DNA of 53,553 nucleotides from Paraburkholderia sp. SG-MS1 (lineage in GTDB: Bacteria > Pseudomonadota > Gammaproteobacteria > Burkholderiales > Burkholderiaceae): contig NZ_NPIH01000212.1 in assembly GCF_012275575.1 (NCBI RefSeq), positions 50,106 through 103,658 on the forward strand. Reading direction: 5' to 3'. The notes beneath the pieces are model-generated. The model was given only the letters and a program-made list of their open reading frames with translations, was not told the origin of the DNA and did not search any database. Positions 41,242-50,200 of this stretch are shown here, piece after piece (positions within the stretch are counted from its first letter, which is position 1; each line of letters starts with the position of its first letter). Made by a program: the position numbers and the translations under genes.

Positions 41242-42740
41242 GCACGACTGCATCAACAGGTCAACGGCACAGCTACGGTAATTACATTGATGGAAAGGAA
41301 ACCGCCTCGCAAAGCGGTGAGGTGTTCGTCTCGATCAACCCGACCACTGGTAGACCGTGGGGCACATTCTCGCAGTCGGGCGCGACCGATGTGGACCACG
41401 CGGTGAACGCTGCGCAAGCCGCGCTTAAGGGTCCGTGGGGACGACTGTCGCCGAGCGCAAAAGGACGGTTGCTGATCGCGTGGGGCGAAGCGATTGCGGA
41501 GAATGCACAAGCTATCGCGATGCACGAAACCGAACAGAATGGCAAGCTCCTGACGGAAATGCAGGCGCAGGCGAAGATCGTCAAGGACTGGCTGTTCTAT
41601 TTCGGCGGCCTCGCCGACAAGGTCGAGGGCAGGGTGATTCCCCTCGAGCGCGCGAGCGTATTGAACTACACGTTGCGCGAGCCGCTGGGCGTGATCGGCG
41701 TCATCGTGCCGTGGAATTCGCCCACGCTGATCTCGATCATGAGCATGGCCCCGGCACTCGCGGCAGGCAACACTGTCGTGCTCAAGCCATCGGAAATCAC
41801 CTCGGCGTCTGCGTTCGATCTTGCGGCACTGGCCGAGTCGGTGGGCATTCCTGCGGGCGTGATCAACGTCGTGACCGGCGCACGCGAAACCGGCGATGCG
41901 CTGGTCAGCCACCCGGGCGTGGCGAAGATCGTTTTCACTGGCAGCGAGCAGGCGGGCCGCAGCATCGCAGCGAAGGCCGGCGGTCGGCTCGCGGCATGCA
42001 CGCTGGAACTCGGCGGCAAAAGCGCAAACATCGTATTCGACGATGCAAGACTCGATCAGGCCGAAGCCGGTGTACTCGCTGGTATTTTCGCGGCGGCCGG
42101 TCAAACCTGCATTGCGGGATCGCGCGCCTATGTGCACCGAAAAATCTACGACCAGTTCGTCGACCGCATTGTCAGGCGTGCGAAGCAGATCAAATTAGGC
42201 GACCCCCGGTTACCCGCTACGCAGATGGGTCCCGTCGCCACACGGGCACAACTCGACAAGGACCTGACGATGGTCGCGCAGGCGCTCGAAGACGGCGCGC
42301 AAATTCTGTGTGGCGGCAAACGCGCAGAGGTTGCGGGCTTGGAAGACGGTCTGTTCTTCGAGCCGACCATCTTTCATGAAACGAAACCTGGCGACCGGAT
42401 CATGAATGAAGAAGTATTCGGTCCGGTGCTTTGCATCACGCCGTTTGACGACGATGAAGAGGTGCTCGCTCTGGCCAACGGAACGCGCTTTGGTCTTGCC
42501 GCCGGCATGTGGACCTGCAGCTTGCAGCGCGCGCACTCGTTCGCGAAGCGACTCGAGGCCGGCACCGTGTGGATCAACATGTACCGCGCGCTTGCGTTCA
42601 ATTCGCCGTTCGGGGGCTATAAGGCGAGCGGGCTCGGGCGTGTGAACGGTGCCGAAGCCATCGAGCAGTATCTGCAGACCAAAAGCGTCTGGTGCGAACT
42701 CGGCAGCGAAGTGCAGGATCCGTTCGTCCTGCGACTATGA
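41238..42740 (+). CDS. NAD(P)-dependent aldehyde dehydrogenase
   Basis: A 500-residue aldehyde dehydrogenase. Glu257 (LELGGKS) and the nucleophile Cys291 (AGQTCIAGS) are in place. The cofactor region has VPWNSP and KPSE (183-186), and FTGSEQAGR follows. GGAGGG precedes ATG 41238, which overlaps the carrier stop. The enzyme would oxidise the aldehyde made by the ThDP enzyme to an acid that can then be joined to CoA. The KPSE glutamate, which binds the adenosine ribose hydroxyls, suggests preference for NAD. The aldehyde itself is unknown. Confidence 0.92.
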   Translation: MSTTASTGQRHSYGNYIDGKETASQSGEVFVSINPTTGRPWGTFSQSGATDVDHAVNAAQAALKGPWGRLSPSAKGRLLIAWGEAIAENAQAIAMHETEQNGKLLTEMQAQAKIVKDWLFYFGGLADKVEGRVIPLERASVLNYTLREPLGVIGVIVPWNSPTLISIMSMAPALAAGNTVVLKPSEITSASAFDLAALAESVGIPAGVINVVTGARETGDALVSHPGVAKIVFTGSEQAGRSIAAKAGGRLAACTLELGGKSANIVFDDARLDQAEAGVLAGIFAAAGQTCIAGSRAYVHRKIYDQFVDRIVRRAKQIKLGDPRLPATQMGPVATRAQLDKDLTMVAQALEDGAQILCGGKRAEVAGLEDGLFFEPTIFHETKPGDRIMNEEVFGPVLCITPFDDDEEVLALANGTRFGLAAGMWTCSLQRAHSFAKRLEAGTVWINMYRALAFNSPFGGYKASGLGRVNGAEAIEQYLQTKSVWCELGSEVQDPFVLRL

Positions 42741-42880
42741 GGCCGCTTTAACGCGGGTCGGGCTGTTCTATCTATCGTTGAACCGGCGTGCTTGATCCTG
42801 TTCGGGGCAATGCGTAGTTCATGCTGTTAGTCATACTTATTATTAACCATCCGATTGGAACTGATCGCAAAGGAACGACG

Positions 42881-44119
42881 ATGAAAACAAAGTTGGCTGC
42901 CACTGCCGCGGTGTTAGGCACGATAGTCGGTTCAACGCCGGCATTTGCACAGAGTAGTGTGACGCTGTACGGCATCATCGATACCGGGTTGAATTTCGCC
43001 AGCAACGTGCAGACCGGGCGCAATGGCGCAGGCTTGAAAGGCTCGAATCAATACTCGTTTCAGGACGGCGCCACCGGCGGCATTCGTGGCAGCCGTTGGG
43101 GGCTGAAGGGCGTAGAAGACCTGGGCGGTGGACTCAAAGCGGTGTTCGTTCTGGAGAATGGTTTTGGGATCGGCAACGGCACGCTCGCGCAAGGGGGCGC
43201 GGAATTCGGCAGGCAGGCGTATGTCGGGCTGCAAAGTGGCTACGGTACGGTGACGCTAGGGCGGCAGTACGATCCTGTCGTCGACACGGTACAACTACTG
43301 ACCTCGGGCGCTATCTGGGCGGGCTACCTCGGCGGCCATGCCGACGATATCGACAACACGTTGAACACCCACCGCATCAATAACTCGATCAAATATACAA
43401 GCGCCGACTACGCGGGCTTCCACGTGGTCGGTCTGTATAGCTTCGGCGGCGTGGCCGGCAGTGTCGGGGCTAACCAGGTCTGGTCACTCGGTGCGGCATA
43501 TCACACCGGACCGATCGTGTTAGGCGCCGGCTATCTCAATGCGCGCAATCCAAATTTCTCGTTCTACGGGACCAATCCCAGCGCAGGCACAGCGGACACC
43601 AGCAACAATCTCGGTAGTGTCGGCACCGCGACCGCGGCGCAGTCGAATCCGATCTATGCAGGCTATGCGTCTGCATCGACGACACAGATTGCGAGTGCGG
43701 GAGGCTCCTATGTGATCGGCAACGCGACGCTCGGGCTGGTCTATTCGAACGTGCAGTTCCGGGGCCTCGGGTCGTCGACCGGCCCCAATCCGTTCGGGTA
43801 CTCGGGCACGGCGAAGTTCGACAACGCCGAGGCCAACTTCCGCTATCAGATCACGCCGTCGTGGCTCGCCGGCGTGGCCTACGTGTACACGCACGGCACG
43901 GGTGCCGACGGCCGGCCTAGCGCGACCTACCATCAGGCGCAGACCGGTACCGACTACTTCCTGTCCAAGCGCACGGATGTGTACGCGATCGTTGTCTATC
44001 AGCATGCGAGCGGAACGGATTCACTGGGTCAACCTGCGGTCGCGTCGATCACGGGGCAGACGCCTTCGGCGAACAACCATCAGGTGGCGGTCCGTTTGGG
44101 TATCACGCATCGCTTTTAG
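42881..44119 (+). CDS. Outer-membrane porin, Burkholderia general-porin type
   Basis: A 412-residue porin of the Gram-negative trimeric type. A Sec signal ends at AFA-QSSVTLYG, the classical start of the mature beta-proteobacterial porin, and the body alternates short beta-strands with Gly/Asn-rich loops. It ends GITHRF, the C-terminal aromatic needed for barrel insertion. AAAGGA precedes ATG 42881. It lies 140 bp behind the aldehyde dehydrogenase gene, so it may be read from the same run or from its own promoter. It would let the acid cross the outer membrane. Confidence 0.92.
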   Translation: MKTKLAATAAVLGTIVGSTPAFAQSSVTLYGIIDTGLNFASNVQTGRNGAGLKGSNQYSFQDGATGGIRGSRWGLKGVEDLGGGLKAVFVLENGFGIGNGTLAQGGAEFGRQAYVGLQSGYGTVTLGRQYDPVVDTVQLLTSGAIWAGYLGGHADDIDNTLNTHRINNSIKYTSADYAGFHVVGLYSFGGVAGSVGANQVWSLGAAYHTGPIVLGAGYLNARNPNFSFYGTNPSAGTADTSNNLGSVGTATAAQSNPIYAGYASASTTQIASAGGSYVIGNATLGLVYSNVQFRGLGSSTGPNPFGYSGTAKFDNAEANFRYQITPSWLAGVAYVYTHGTGADGRPSATYHQAQTGTDYFLSKRTDVYAIVVYQHASGTDSLGQPAVASITGQTPSANNHQVAVRLGITHRF

Positions 44120-44158
44120 GCTTGCAGCGCGCACTGTGCATGGCGGCGCGGCACGCGT

Positions 44159-44986
44159 TCACTGCGCTGACCCCGCTGCGGCGAGGATGGCTTGGGCGCG
44201 TTGAATCACTGGCGCGTCGATCATCTTGCCGTCGACGACTGTGGCCGATCCCGCGCTCGCCTCGGCTGCCTGTAACACGCGGCTAGCCCAGGCGCGCTCA
44301 TCGTCGGTCGGCGTAAAGGCGAGGTGGATGGGCGCGATCTGTTTGGGGTGGATGCAAAGCTTCCCGCCGAAACCAAACCGCCTTGCGCGCCTCGCTGCAT
44401 GCTCGATCTGTGCGGCGTCGTCGAGCGCAGTGGTGACGCCATCGACCGGCGTGCCCAGGCCGGCAAGCCGCGACGCGAGTGTCATCTGTGAGCGGAAATA
44501 CGCCAACTCTTCGCCGTCTCCCATCATGCCCATGTCGAGCTGGAAGTCGATGGTCCCAAACATCAATCGCCCGACTCGCGGCGCCGCTGAGATCGTGTCC
44601 AACGCGTTGAAACCTTCAGCCGATTCGAGTAGCGGGAGGATCGTGAGGCCCTCATGCGAGCGGGAGGCGATGGCGCGCAAGGTATCCACGCCGGCGGCCT
44701 TCGGCAGGACGATGCCTTTCACTGCCTGGTGCATCGCGCATGCGGCGATGTCGTCGGCGAACCATTTCGTCTCGGCACCGTTGATACGGACGTACACACC
44801 AGCCAGTTCATTGAGCGCGTCGAGCACGGCATCTCGGGCGCGCTCCTTTTCGTCAGGGGGCACTGCGTCCTCGAGGTCGATGATGACCGCATCCGCACCT
44901 GCGAGGAGTGCCTTTGAGAAGCGTTCGGGACGATTGCCCGGAACGAACAGATACGAGCGCGGTTCAGGTTTTTTGCTGGTTTGCAT
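44159..44986 (-). CDS. HpcH/HpaI or CitE-like CoA-ester lyase
   Basis: A 275-residue TIM-barrel lyase of the citrate lyase beta/malyl-CoA lyase group. The family stretches RSYLFVPGNRPERF, VIIDLEDAVPPDEK (magnesium-binding Glu/Asp), KGIVLPK, LLESAEGF and FGTIDFQLDMG are all present. Members cleave malyl-CoA, methylmalyl-CoA or citramalyl-CoA to acetyl- or propionyl-CoA plus an oxo acid. It lies 78 bp behind the MFS gene on the same strand and next to acyl-CoA dehydrogenase, CoA-transferase and MaoC genes, so it probably does the final cleavage step of that route. The start ATG 44986 has only a weak ribosome site. Confidence 0.88.
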   Translation of the reverse strand: MQTSKKPEPRSYLFVPGNRPERFSKALLAGADAVIIDLEDAVPPDEKERARDAVLDALNELAGVYVRINGAETKWFADDIAACAMHQAVKGIVLPKAAGVDTLRAIASRSHEGLTILPLLESAEGFNALDTISAAPRVGRLMFGTIDFQLDMGMMGDGEELAYFRSQMTLASRLAGLGTPVDGVTTALDDAAQIEHAARRARRFGFGGKLCIHPKQIAPIHLAFTPTDDERAWASRVLQAAEASAGSATVVDGKMIDAPVIQRAQAILAAAGSAQ

Positions 44987-45015
44987 ATGGATAAGCTGAA
45001 GGTAAACGGATTAAT

Positions 45016-45035
45016 GCCGGACCGCGAAGTCCGGC
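45016..45035. other. Hairpin between MFS and lyase genes
   Basis: GCCGGAC and GTCCGGC form perfect 7-bp arms around the loop CGCGAA. The hairpin lies in the 78-bp gap between the MFS stop and the lyase start, without a T-run on either side. It may act as an RNA stability or partial termination element that lowers lyase expression; this is a guess. Confidence 0.4.
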
Positions 45036-45064
45036 GCCTGATGTCGGCCGACGACGCCCACCGT

Positions 45065-46456
45065 TCAATGTCTTGCCGACGTATTGCTCTGTATCGACAC
45101 GCCGGCGAGCTCGGATTCGACCGGCGCCAGCGCCTCCAGCGAGCGCCCCCGTGTCTCGATGCCAAAGACCGCGACCACGATGATCTGCACGACCAGCAGC
45201 GACAGCATGGCGAGCACCACACCCTTGACCTGATAGCTCGCGTGCAACGACACGACGACATAGGGCGTGACGACGGTCGCGAGACGCCCCAGCGTGTTGC
45301 AGAAGCCGGAGCCGCGCATGCGCAGGTCGGTAGGGAAAAGTTCCGGCACGTACAGCGCCCATGCGAACGCGACCATTGCGTAGATCGTTGCGACGAGGCC
45401 GAAGCCGACCAGCGCGATGGCAGCCGGCGCGGTCATGTTGGGGTAGATCGCGCCGAGCACGACCGCGACGCACGAGAACGCGATGAGGCCGAGCTTGCGT
45501 CCCAGCCGGTCTCCGGCGAACATGCCGATCAATCCGCCCACTGGGCCGCCAAACGACATCAGCGTGGCGAAGCCCAGCGAGGTGACGATGCTCATGCCGC
45601 TCCTGGCCATGAACGACGGAATCCACGCGATGAAGCCGTAAATGACCGTGTTCAGCACTACCAGAATCACGCTGGCGACCAATGTTCGCCTGATCAGATC
45701 GCGCGAGAACAGCGCGGTGAAGGGCCGCTCGACAGGCCGCACCGGCAGCGCGGTGGCGATCGGCGGCAGGACATGGGTCAGCGACACTTCGCGCTCGATC
45801 TCGCCCAACACGCGATTGGCGTCCGCATAACGGCCCTTCGCTTCGTACCAGCGCGGCGACTCCGGCATCTTCTTGCGCAAATACCAGACGATCAGCGCGC
45901 CGACGCCGACAATCACGAACATCCAGCGCCAGCCGTAGTTCGGGATGATCAGATAACTCAGCAGCGCGGACATGAAGAGCGCCATATTCGTCAGTGCGGA
46001 GAGCGCCGAGCCCCAGCGTCCGCGCTGTGCCGGTGGGATGAACTCGCTGACGGTGACATAGCCGACCACGATTTCCGCGCCGAGGCCGATGCCCATGAAG
46101 AAGCGGGCGACTACCAGCCACGTCATGGTCGGCGCGCAGGCACCTGCCAGCGACGCGACGCCGAAGATCAACAGATTCGCCTGATACGAAAAGCGCCGTC
46201 CATAGCGGTCACCGAGCACGCCAGCGAGCCACGCACCCAGCACCATGCCTGCAAACGTCGACGACACGAACTGCGCGTTATGCGCGAGGTCCGACCAGCC
46301 GCTCTTGATCAGCGCACCGAGCACGGCTGCGCCCAGGTAGATCTCGAACGCGTCGAGAAACATGCCGCCCGCTACCAGACCCACGGTACGCCAGTGAAAG
46401 CGGGAAATGGGCAGCCTGTCGAGGCGCGCACCCGCGTTTGGAACGGTGCTGTTCAT
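45065..46456 (-). CDS. MFS transporter, organic acid carrier (third MFS)
   Basis: A 463-residue inner-membrane carrier with twelve expected segments. The motif GDRYGRR and the sugar-porter-like PESPRWYEAKGR after segment 6 place it in a different branch from the two other MFS proteins here. AGGAG precedes ATG 46456. It is divergent from the acyl-CoA dehydrogenase run, with two GntR-type operator sites in the gap, and is followed by the CitE-like lyase. It probably imports an acid metabolised by those enzymes. Confidence 0.9.
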   Translation of the reverse strand: MNSTVPNAGARLDRLPISRFHWRTVGLVAGGMFLDAFEIYLGAAVLGALIKSGWSDLAHNAQFVSSTFAGMVLGAWLAGVLGDRYGRRFSYQANLLIFGVASLAGACAPTMTWLVVARFFMGIGLGAEIVVGYVTVSEFIPPAQRGRWGSALSALTNMALFMSALLSYLIIPNYGWRWMFVIVGVGALIVWYLRKKMPESPRWYEAKGRYADANRVLGEIEREVSLTHVLPPIATALPVRPVERPFTALFSRDLIRRTLVASVILVVLNTVIYGFIAWIPSFMARSGMSIVTSLGFATLMSFGGPVGGLIGMFAGDRLGRKLGLIAFSCVAVVLGAIYPNMTAPAAIALVGFGLVATIYAMVAFAWALYVPELFPTDLRMRGSGFCNTLGRLATVVTPYVVVSLHASYQVKGVVLAMLSLLVVQIIVVAVFGIETRGRSLEALAPVESELAGVSIQSNTSARH

Positions 46457-46524
46457 CCTGTCTCCTTCTTATGTTCGCGACCGCTGTCGGTGAGCCGGTC
46501 ATCGATGCTGCACGATAGGATTGG

Positions 46525-46538
46525 ATGTACGTACATGT
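46525..46538. promoter_or_regulatory. GntR-type operator, site 3
   Basis: ATGTACGTACATGT includes the perfect 12-bp palindrome ATGTACGTACAT (46525-46536). Read on the minus strand it gives ACATGTACGTACAT, matching sites 1 and 2. It lies 68 bp before the MFS start, in the gap with the acyl-CoA dehydrogenase gene. Confidence 0.75.
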
Positions 46539-46646
46539 CAACGAACGGCACCTAGTGATTTATACCTAGTAAGAAGCAATCGCGGTGTAAAGTGCAGTAA
46601 GGGTCCGGATTGCCACGTTGACACTCCGAAATTTAATGAATATAGT

Positions 46647-46660
46647 TGTCCGTACATGTT
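46647..46660. promoter_or_regulatory. GntR-type operator, site 4
   Basis: TGTCCGTACATGTT, on the minus strand AACATGTACGGACA, differs from the consensus AACATGTACGTACA at one position. It lies 50 bp before the acyl-CoA dehydrogenase start. Together with site 3 it gives each of the two divergent genes its own copy, as sites 1 and 2 do 10 kb away. Confidence 0.7.
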
Positions 46661-46709
46661 GACGAAAATCATTGATGGATGCGGCCATTTCATGGAGGAG
46701 GACAAACAG

Positions 46710-47873
46710 ATGAACAAACAGGCGATCGAGTCCGCGGAGGAAGCGCAATTGCTCGATGCGATTGACCGCTGGTTGAAACGCGAGGTCGAGCCGGTCGTGA
46801 TGCAGTACGACCACGAGGACAAATGGCCGGCGAAGATCGTCGATCAGATGGCGGAGCTCGGACTATTCGGCGCAACGATCAGTCAGCGTTACGGTGGCCT
46901 GGGTTTGCCTGCCTCCACCTATGCGCAGATCATCATGCGAATCTCTGCGACCTGGATGGCGATCACAGGCATCGTCAATTCGCATCTGATGCTGGCCCTC
47001 GCAATCGAAAAGTTCGGCACGGAAGCCCAGAAGGAAACATGGCTGCCGAAGCTGGCAAGCGGCGAAGTGCGCGGTGGCCTGGCGCTGACCGAACCCGACG
47101 CGGGGACCGATCTGCAGGGCATCCGCATGACGGCTCGCAAGGACGGCGACCATTACGTGATCAACGGGACGAAGACGTGGATCACGAATGGCATTGAAGG
47201 CTCGTGCTTTGCGTTGCTCGTCAAGACCGATCCCGACGCGGATCCGCGCCATAAAGGCATGAGTCTTTTCATCGCGCCGAAGCTGGCAGGCTTCACCGTG
47301 GGCCGAAAGCTGGAGAAACTCGGGTACAAGTCGATCGATTCGGCGGAACTGGTGTTCGACAACTACCGGATTCCTGCCGATCATCTGATTGGCGAGGTCG
47401 AGGGGCAAGGTTTCTATCAGGCCACGGGTGGCCTCGAATTGGGGCGGATCAACGTGGCCGCGCGTGGCGTGGGGATTGCAGAGGGCGCGCTCGCGCTCGC
47501 CACCGAGTACTCGCAAAATCGCAAGACCTTTGGCAAGCCGATTTGCGAGCATCAGGCGATTCAACTGAAGCTTGGCGAAATGGCGACTCGCGCAAGAGCC
47601 GCGCGCCTGCTCGTCATGGATGCCGCCGACGCTTTCGATCGCGGCGAACGCTGCGACATGCAGGCAGGCATGGCGAAGTATTTCGCTTCGGAAGCTGCAC
47701 TCGAAAACAGCACGGAGTCGTTGCGCATTCATGGCGCGTATGGATATTCGAAGGAATATCACATCGAACGGCTGTATCGGGATGCGCCGCTCACCTGCAT
47801 CGGCGAAGGCACCAACGAGATGCAGCGCATCATTATTGCGAAGCAATGGATCAAGAGGAATTCGATCGCATGA
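46710..47873 (+). CDS. Acyl-CoA dehydrogenase
   Basis: A 387-residue FAD-dependent acyl-CoA dehydrogenase that introduces a double bond into a CoA ester. GGLALTEPDAGTDLQG and WITNG are the flavin and substrate signatures, and the C-terminal IGEGTNEMQRIII has the glutamate position used as catalytic base. GGAGGAGG lies before ATG 46710; an upstream frame to 46521 crosses both operators and is rejected. It leads a run with two CoA-transferases and a MaoC hydratase. Substrates such as methylsuccinyl-, glutaryl- or other dicarboxylyl-CoA are possible from context only. Confidence 0.9.
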   Translation: MNKQAIESAEEAQLLDAIDRWLKREVEPVVMQYDHEDKWPAKIVDQMAELGLFGATISQRYGGLGLPASTYAQIIMRISATWMAITGIVNSHLMLALAIEKFGTEAQKETWLPKLASGEVRGGLALTEPDAGTDLQGIRMTARKDGDHYVINGTKTWITNGIEGSCFALLVKTDPDADPRHKGMSLFIAPKLAGFTVGRKLEKLGYKSIDSAELVFDNYRIPADHLIGEVEGQGFYQATGGLELGRINVAARGVGIAEGALALATEYSQNRKTFGKPICEHQAIQLKLGEMATRARAARLLVMDAADAFDRGERCDMQAGMAKYFASEAALENSTESLRIHGAYGYSKEYHIERLYRDAPLTCIGEGTNEMQRIIIAKQWIKRNSIA

Positions 47874-49036
47874 AACCGCTTAATGGAGTCCGAATCATTT
47901 CAGTGGAGCAGTTTGGCGCTGCTCCGTACGGGTCGATGTTTCTTGCGGATCTGGGGGCGCAGGTCATCAAGGTCGAGAACGTTGCGATTGGCGGCGATCC
48001 GGCTCGCTATACCGGACCGCACAAATTAGGCGAAGCCGATAGCCAGTACTTCCAGACGTGGAACGCAAACAAGCAGAGCATCGCGCTGGATTTGCGCTCT
48101 GACGAAGGCAGGCAGGCATTGCTCCGGCTGGTGGAAAACGCCGATGCACTGGTCAATAATCTTCGCGGTGATCTACCTTCAAAGATGGGGCTGGACTACG
48201 CCACGCTTTGTGTAACCAATCCCGCAATCGTGTGTTTGCATATCTCGGCATATGGCCGCGACAATGAACGGGCCTCGTGGCCTGGCTACGATTATCTGAT
48301 GCAGGCCGAGTCTGGATTGATGGACCTTACCGGCGAGCCGGGAGGTCCGCCTTCGCGCCTTGGCGCGCCGTCCATCATCGATCACATGACAGGTATCACC
48401 GGTGCGGTGGGTCTGCTGGCGGCGTTGCTCGGCGCGCGGTCCTCGGGCGTTGGTTGCGACGTGGACACTTGCCTGTTCGACGTCGCTCTGCATCAGCTCG
48501 GTTATGCGGCAATCTGGAGTTTGAACGAGGCGCACACCGTTAGCCGTCAGCCACGCAGTTCGCATTTCTCGCTGACACCAGTGCAAACTTTCCCGACCGC
48601 GGACGGCTGGATTTTCATCATGTGTATGACGGAAAAGTTCTGGCAGGCGCTATTGCAAGGTATCGACGCCACGGAAATTGCGGACGATCCGCGGTTTATC
48701 GATGTAGCGGCGCGCAATCAACATCGGGAGGAACTCAATGCGAGACTCGATGCCGTGTTTCGCACGCAAAGCTCGGCGCACTGGCTGTCGGTGCTGCAGG
48801 GCAAGTTGCCGATCGGACCGGTGTTGACTGTCGACCAGGCGCTCAATAGTCCGTTTGTCGTTGGAAACGGCATGATCAGCCAGGTGCCGCATCCGCTGCG
48901 GCTGGACTTCCGGATGCTGTCCAATCCGTTGAAGATCGATGGAAAGCGGCTCAGCCAACGCGTGTGTGCAGCGCTTGGCGAGAATACCGAAGCAATTCTC
49001 GGCGAGGCTAGCCGACAGGAGATTGGTTCGACATGA
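47870..49036 (+). CDS. CaiB/BaiF family CoA-transferase (second of three)
   Basis: A 388-residue family III CoA-transferase. ISVEQFGAAPYGSMFLADLG is the N-terminal signature, and the expected catalytic Asp lies in CLFDVALHQ. ATG 47870 overlaps the acyl-CoA dehydrogenase stop (ATGA), and its own stop overlaps the next CoA-transferase in the same way. Two such genes side by side suggest either a two-subunit enzyme or two steps with different acids. In this run one would activate the acid made by the aldehyde dehydrogenase or imported by the MFS carrier. Confidence 0.88.
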   Translation: MKPLNGVRIISVEQFGAAPYGSMFLADLGAQVIKVENVAIGGDPARYTGPHKLGEADSQYFQTWNANKQSIALDLRSDEGRQALLRLVENADALVNNLRGDLPSKMGLDYATLCVTNPAIVCLHISAYGRDNERASWPGYDYLMQAESGLMDLTGEPGGPPSRLGAPSIIDHMTGITGAVGLLAALLGARSSGVGCDVDTCLFDVALHQLGYAAIWSLNEAHTVSRQPRSSHFSLTPVQTFPTADGWIFIMCMTEKFWQALLQGIDATEIADDPRFIDVAARNQHREELNARLDAVFRTQSSAHWLSVLQGKLPIGPVLTVDQALNSPFVVGNGMISQVPHPLRLDFRMLSNPLKIDGKRLSQRVCAALGENTEAILGEASRQEIGST

Positions 49037-50169
49037 AGCTGAAAGGTATTCGCGTACTCGACCTGACTTCGTTTCTGCCCGGTCCGTATCTCACGTTGGC
49101 GCTTGCCGATCACGGGGCCGAGGTGATCAAGGTGGAGGCGCCAGGCGCCGGCGATCCAGGCCGTCATATTGGTCCGCAAGCGGGCGACACGACCGTGTTC
49201 TTTCGCAATCTCAATCGGGGCAAAAAAAGCGTTGTGCTCGATCTGAAGGGCAAAGAAGGCAGGGAGTCGTTGCTCGCATTGTGCGAGTCCGCCGATGTGT
49301 TCGTCGAGTCGTTTCGTCCCGGTGTAATGAAACGTCTCGGGATCGACTACGAGAGCGTGCGGGAGCGTAATCCACGCATTGTCTACTGTTCGATCAGCGC
49401 ATTCGGCCAGACCGGCCCCTATGCGGGACGTCCTGCTCACGATATTGCGGTCGAAGCGTTGAGCGGCGTGCTTGGCATGACCCTGGGCGATGATAACCAG
49501 CCGGCCATGCCGGGTGTTCCGGTCGCGGATCTGCTCGCGGGCTTGCAGGGACTGTCGGGGGTGTTGATGGCGCTGCTTGCTCGCGAAAAAACGGGCAACG
49601 GAGATTTTATCGATATCGGCATGCATGACGCGATGCTCGCCGGTTGTCTGAACATTCTCGGACCGGCTATCGCGCAGGGAGTGCAGCCTGTGGCGAAACA
49701 TCAGCGTACGACGGGCGGGGGCGCGCTCTACCGTATTTATCGCACCGCCGACGATCGGCACATCTGCCTCGCGGGGCAGGAGCCGAAGTTTGTCGAAGCG
49801 CTGCTTGATTACCTCGGGCGCCCCGATCTTTGCGAACTGTGCTTGCGTGGCCCGGGTCCGCAGCAACAACCCGTGATTGAGTTTCTCACCGACACCTTCG
49901 CGGCGATGACAGCGGATCAATGGGACGCGTGCCTCGCAAAACTGGATGTCTGCTATGCGGTGCTCAAGACGTTGCCCGAAGCACTCGAGGACGAGAATGC
50001 GCTCGCCCGCGGCATGGTGCTGAAGGACGCCGAAGGACACACGCACGTCGGTCCGCCCATCCGTTTTGCAAATGAGCCCGCCAAGCCTGATTTTCGTGTG
50101 GCCGCACTAGGCGAACATAGCGCCGCTTATGTACCGCGGTCATCAGTGGCCCGCTGCCGGCAAGCGTGA
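49033..50169 (+). CDS. CaiB/BaiF family CoA-transferase (third of three)
   Basis: A 378-residue family III CoA-transferase. VLDLTSFLPGPYLTLALADHG, the GISAFGQTGPY-like ISAFGQTGPYAGRPAHD and the catalytic-Asp region DIGMHDAMLAG are all present. It starts at ATG 49033, overlapping the previous gene by four bases, and shares only moderate likeness with it, so the pair are not a recent copy. It is followed after 31 bp by the MaoC hydratase. A partner role in CoA transfer between a C4-C5 dicarboxylic acid and succinyl-CoA or acetyl-CoA is plausible but not shown. Confidence 0.88.
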   Translation: MKLKGIRVLDLTSFLPGPYLTLALADHGAEVIKVEAPGAGDPGRHIGPQAGDTTVFFRNLNRGKKSVVLDLKGKEGRESLLALCESADVFVESFRPGVMKRLGIDYESVRERNPRIVYCSISAFGQTGPYAGRPAHDIAVEALSGVLGMTLGDDNQPAMPGVPVADLLAGLQGLSGVLMALLAREKTGNGDFIDIGMHDAMLAGCLNILGPAIAQGVQPVAKHQRTTGGGALYRIYRTADDRHICLAGQEPKFVEALLDYLGRPDLCELCLRGPGPQQQPVIEFLTDTFAAMTADQWDACLAKLDVCYAVLKTLPEALEDENALARGMVLKDAEGHTHVGPPIRFANEPAKPDFRVAALGEHSAAYVPRSSVARCRQA

Positions 50170-50200
50170 TTGACTGTCCTACCATTAACGGAGCATGCCG

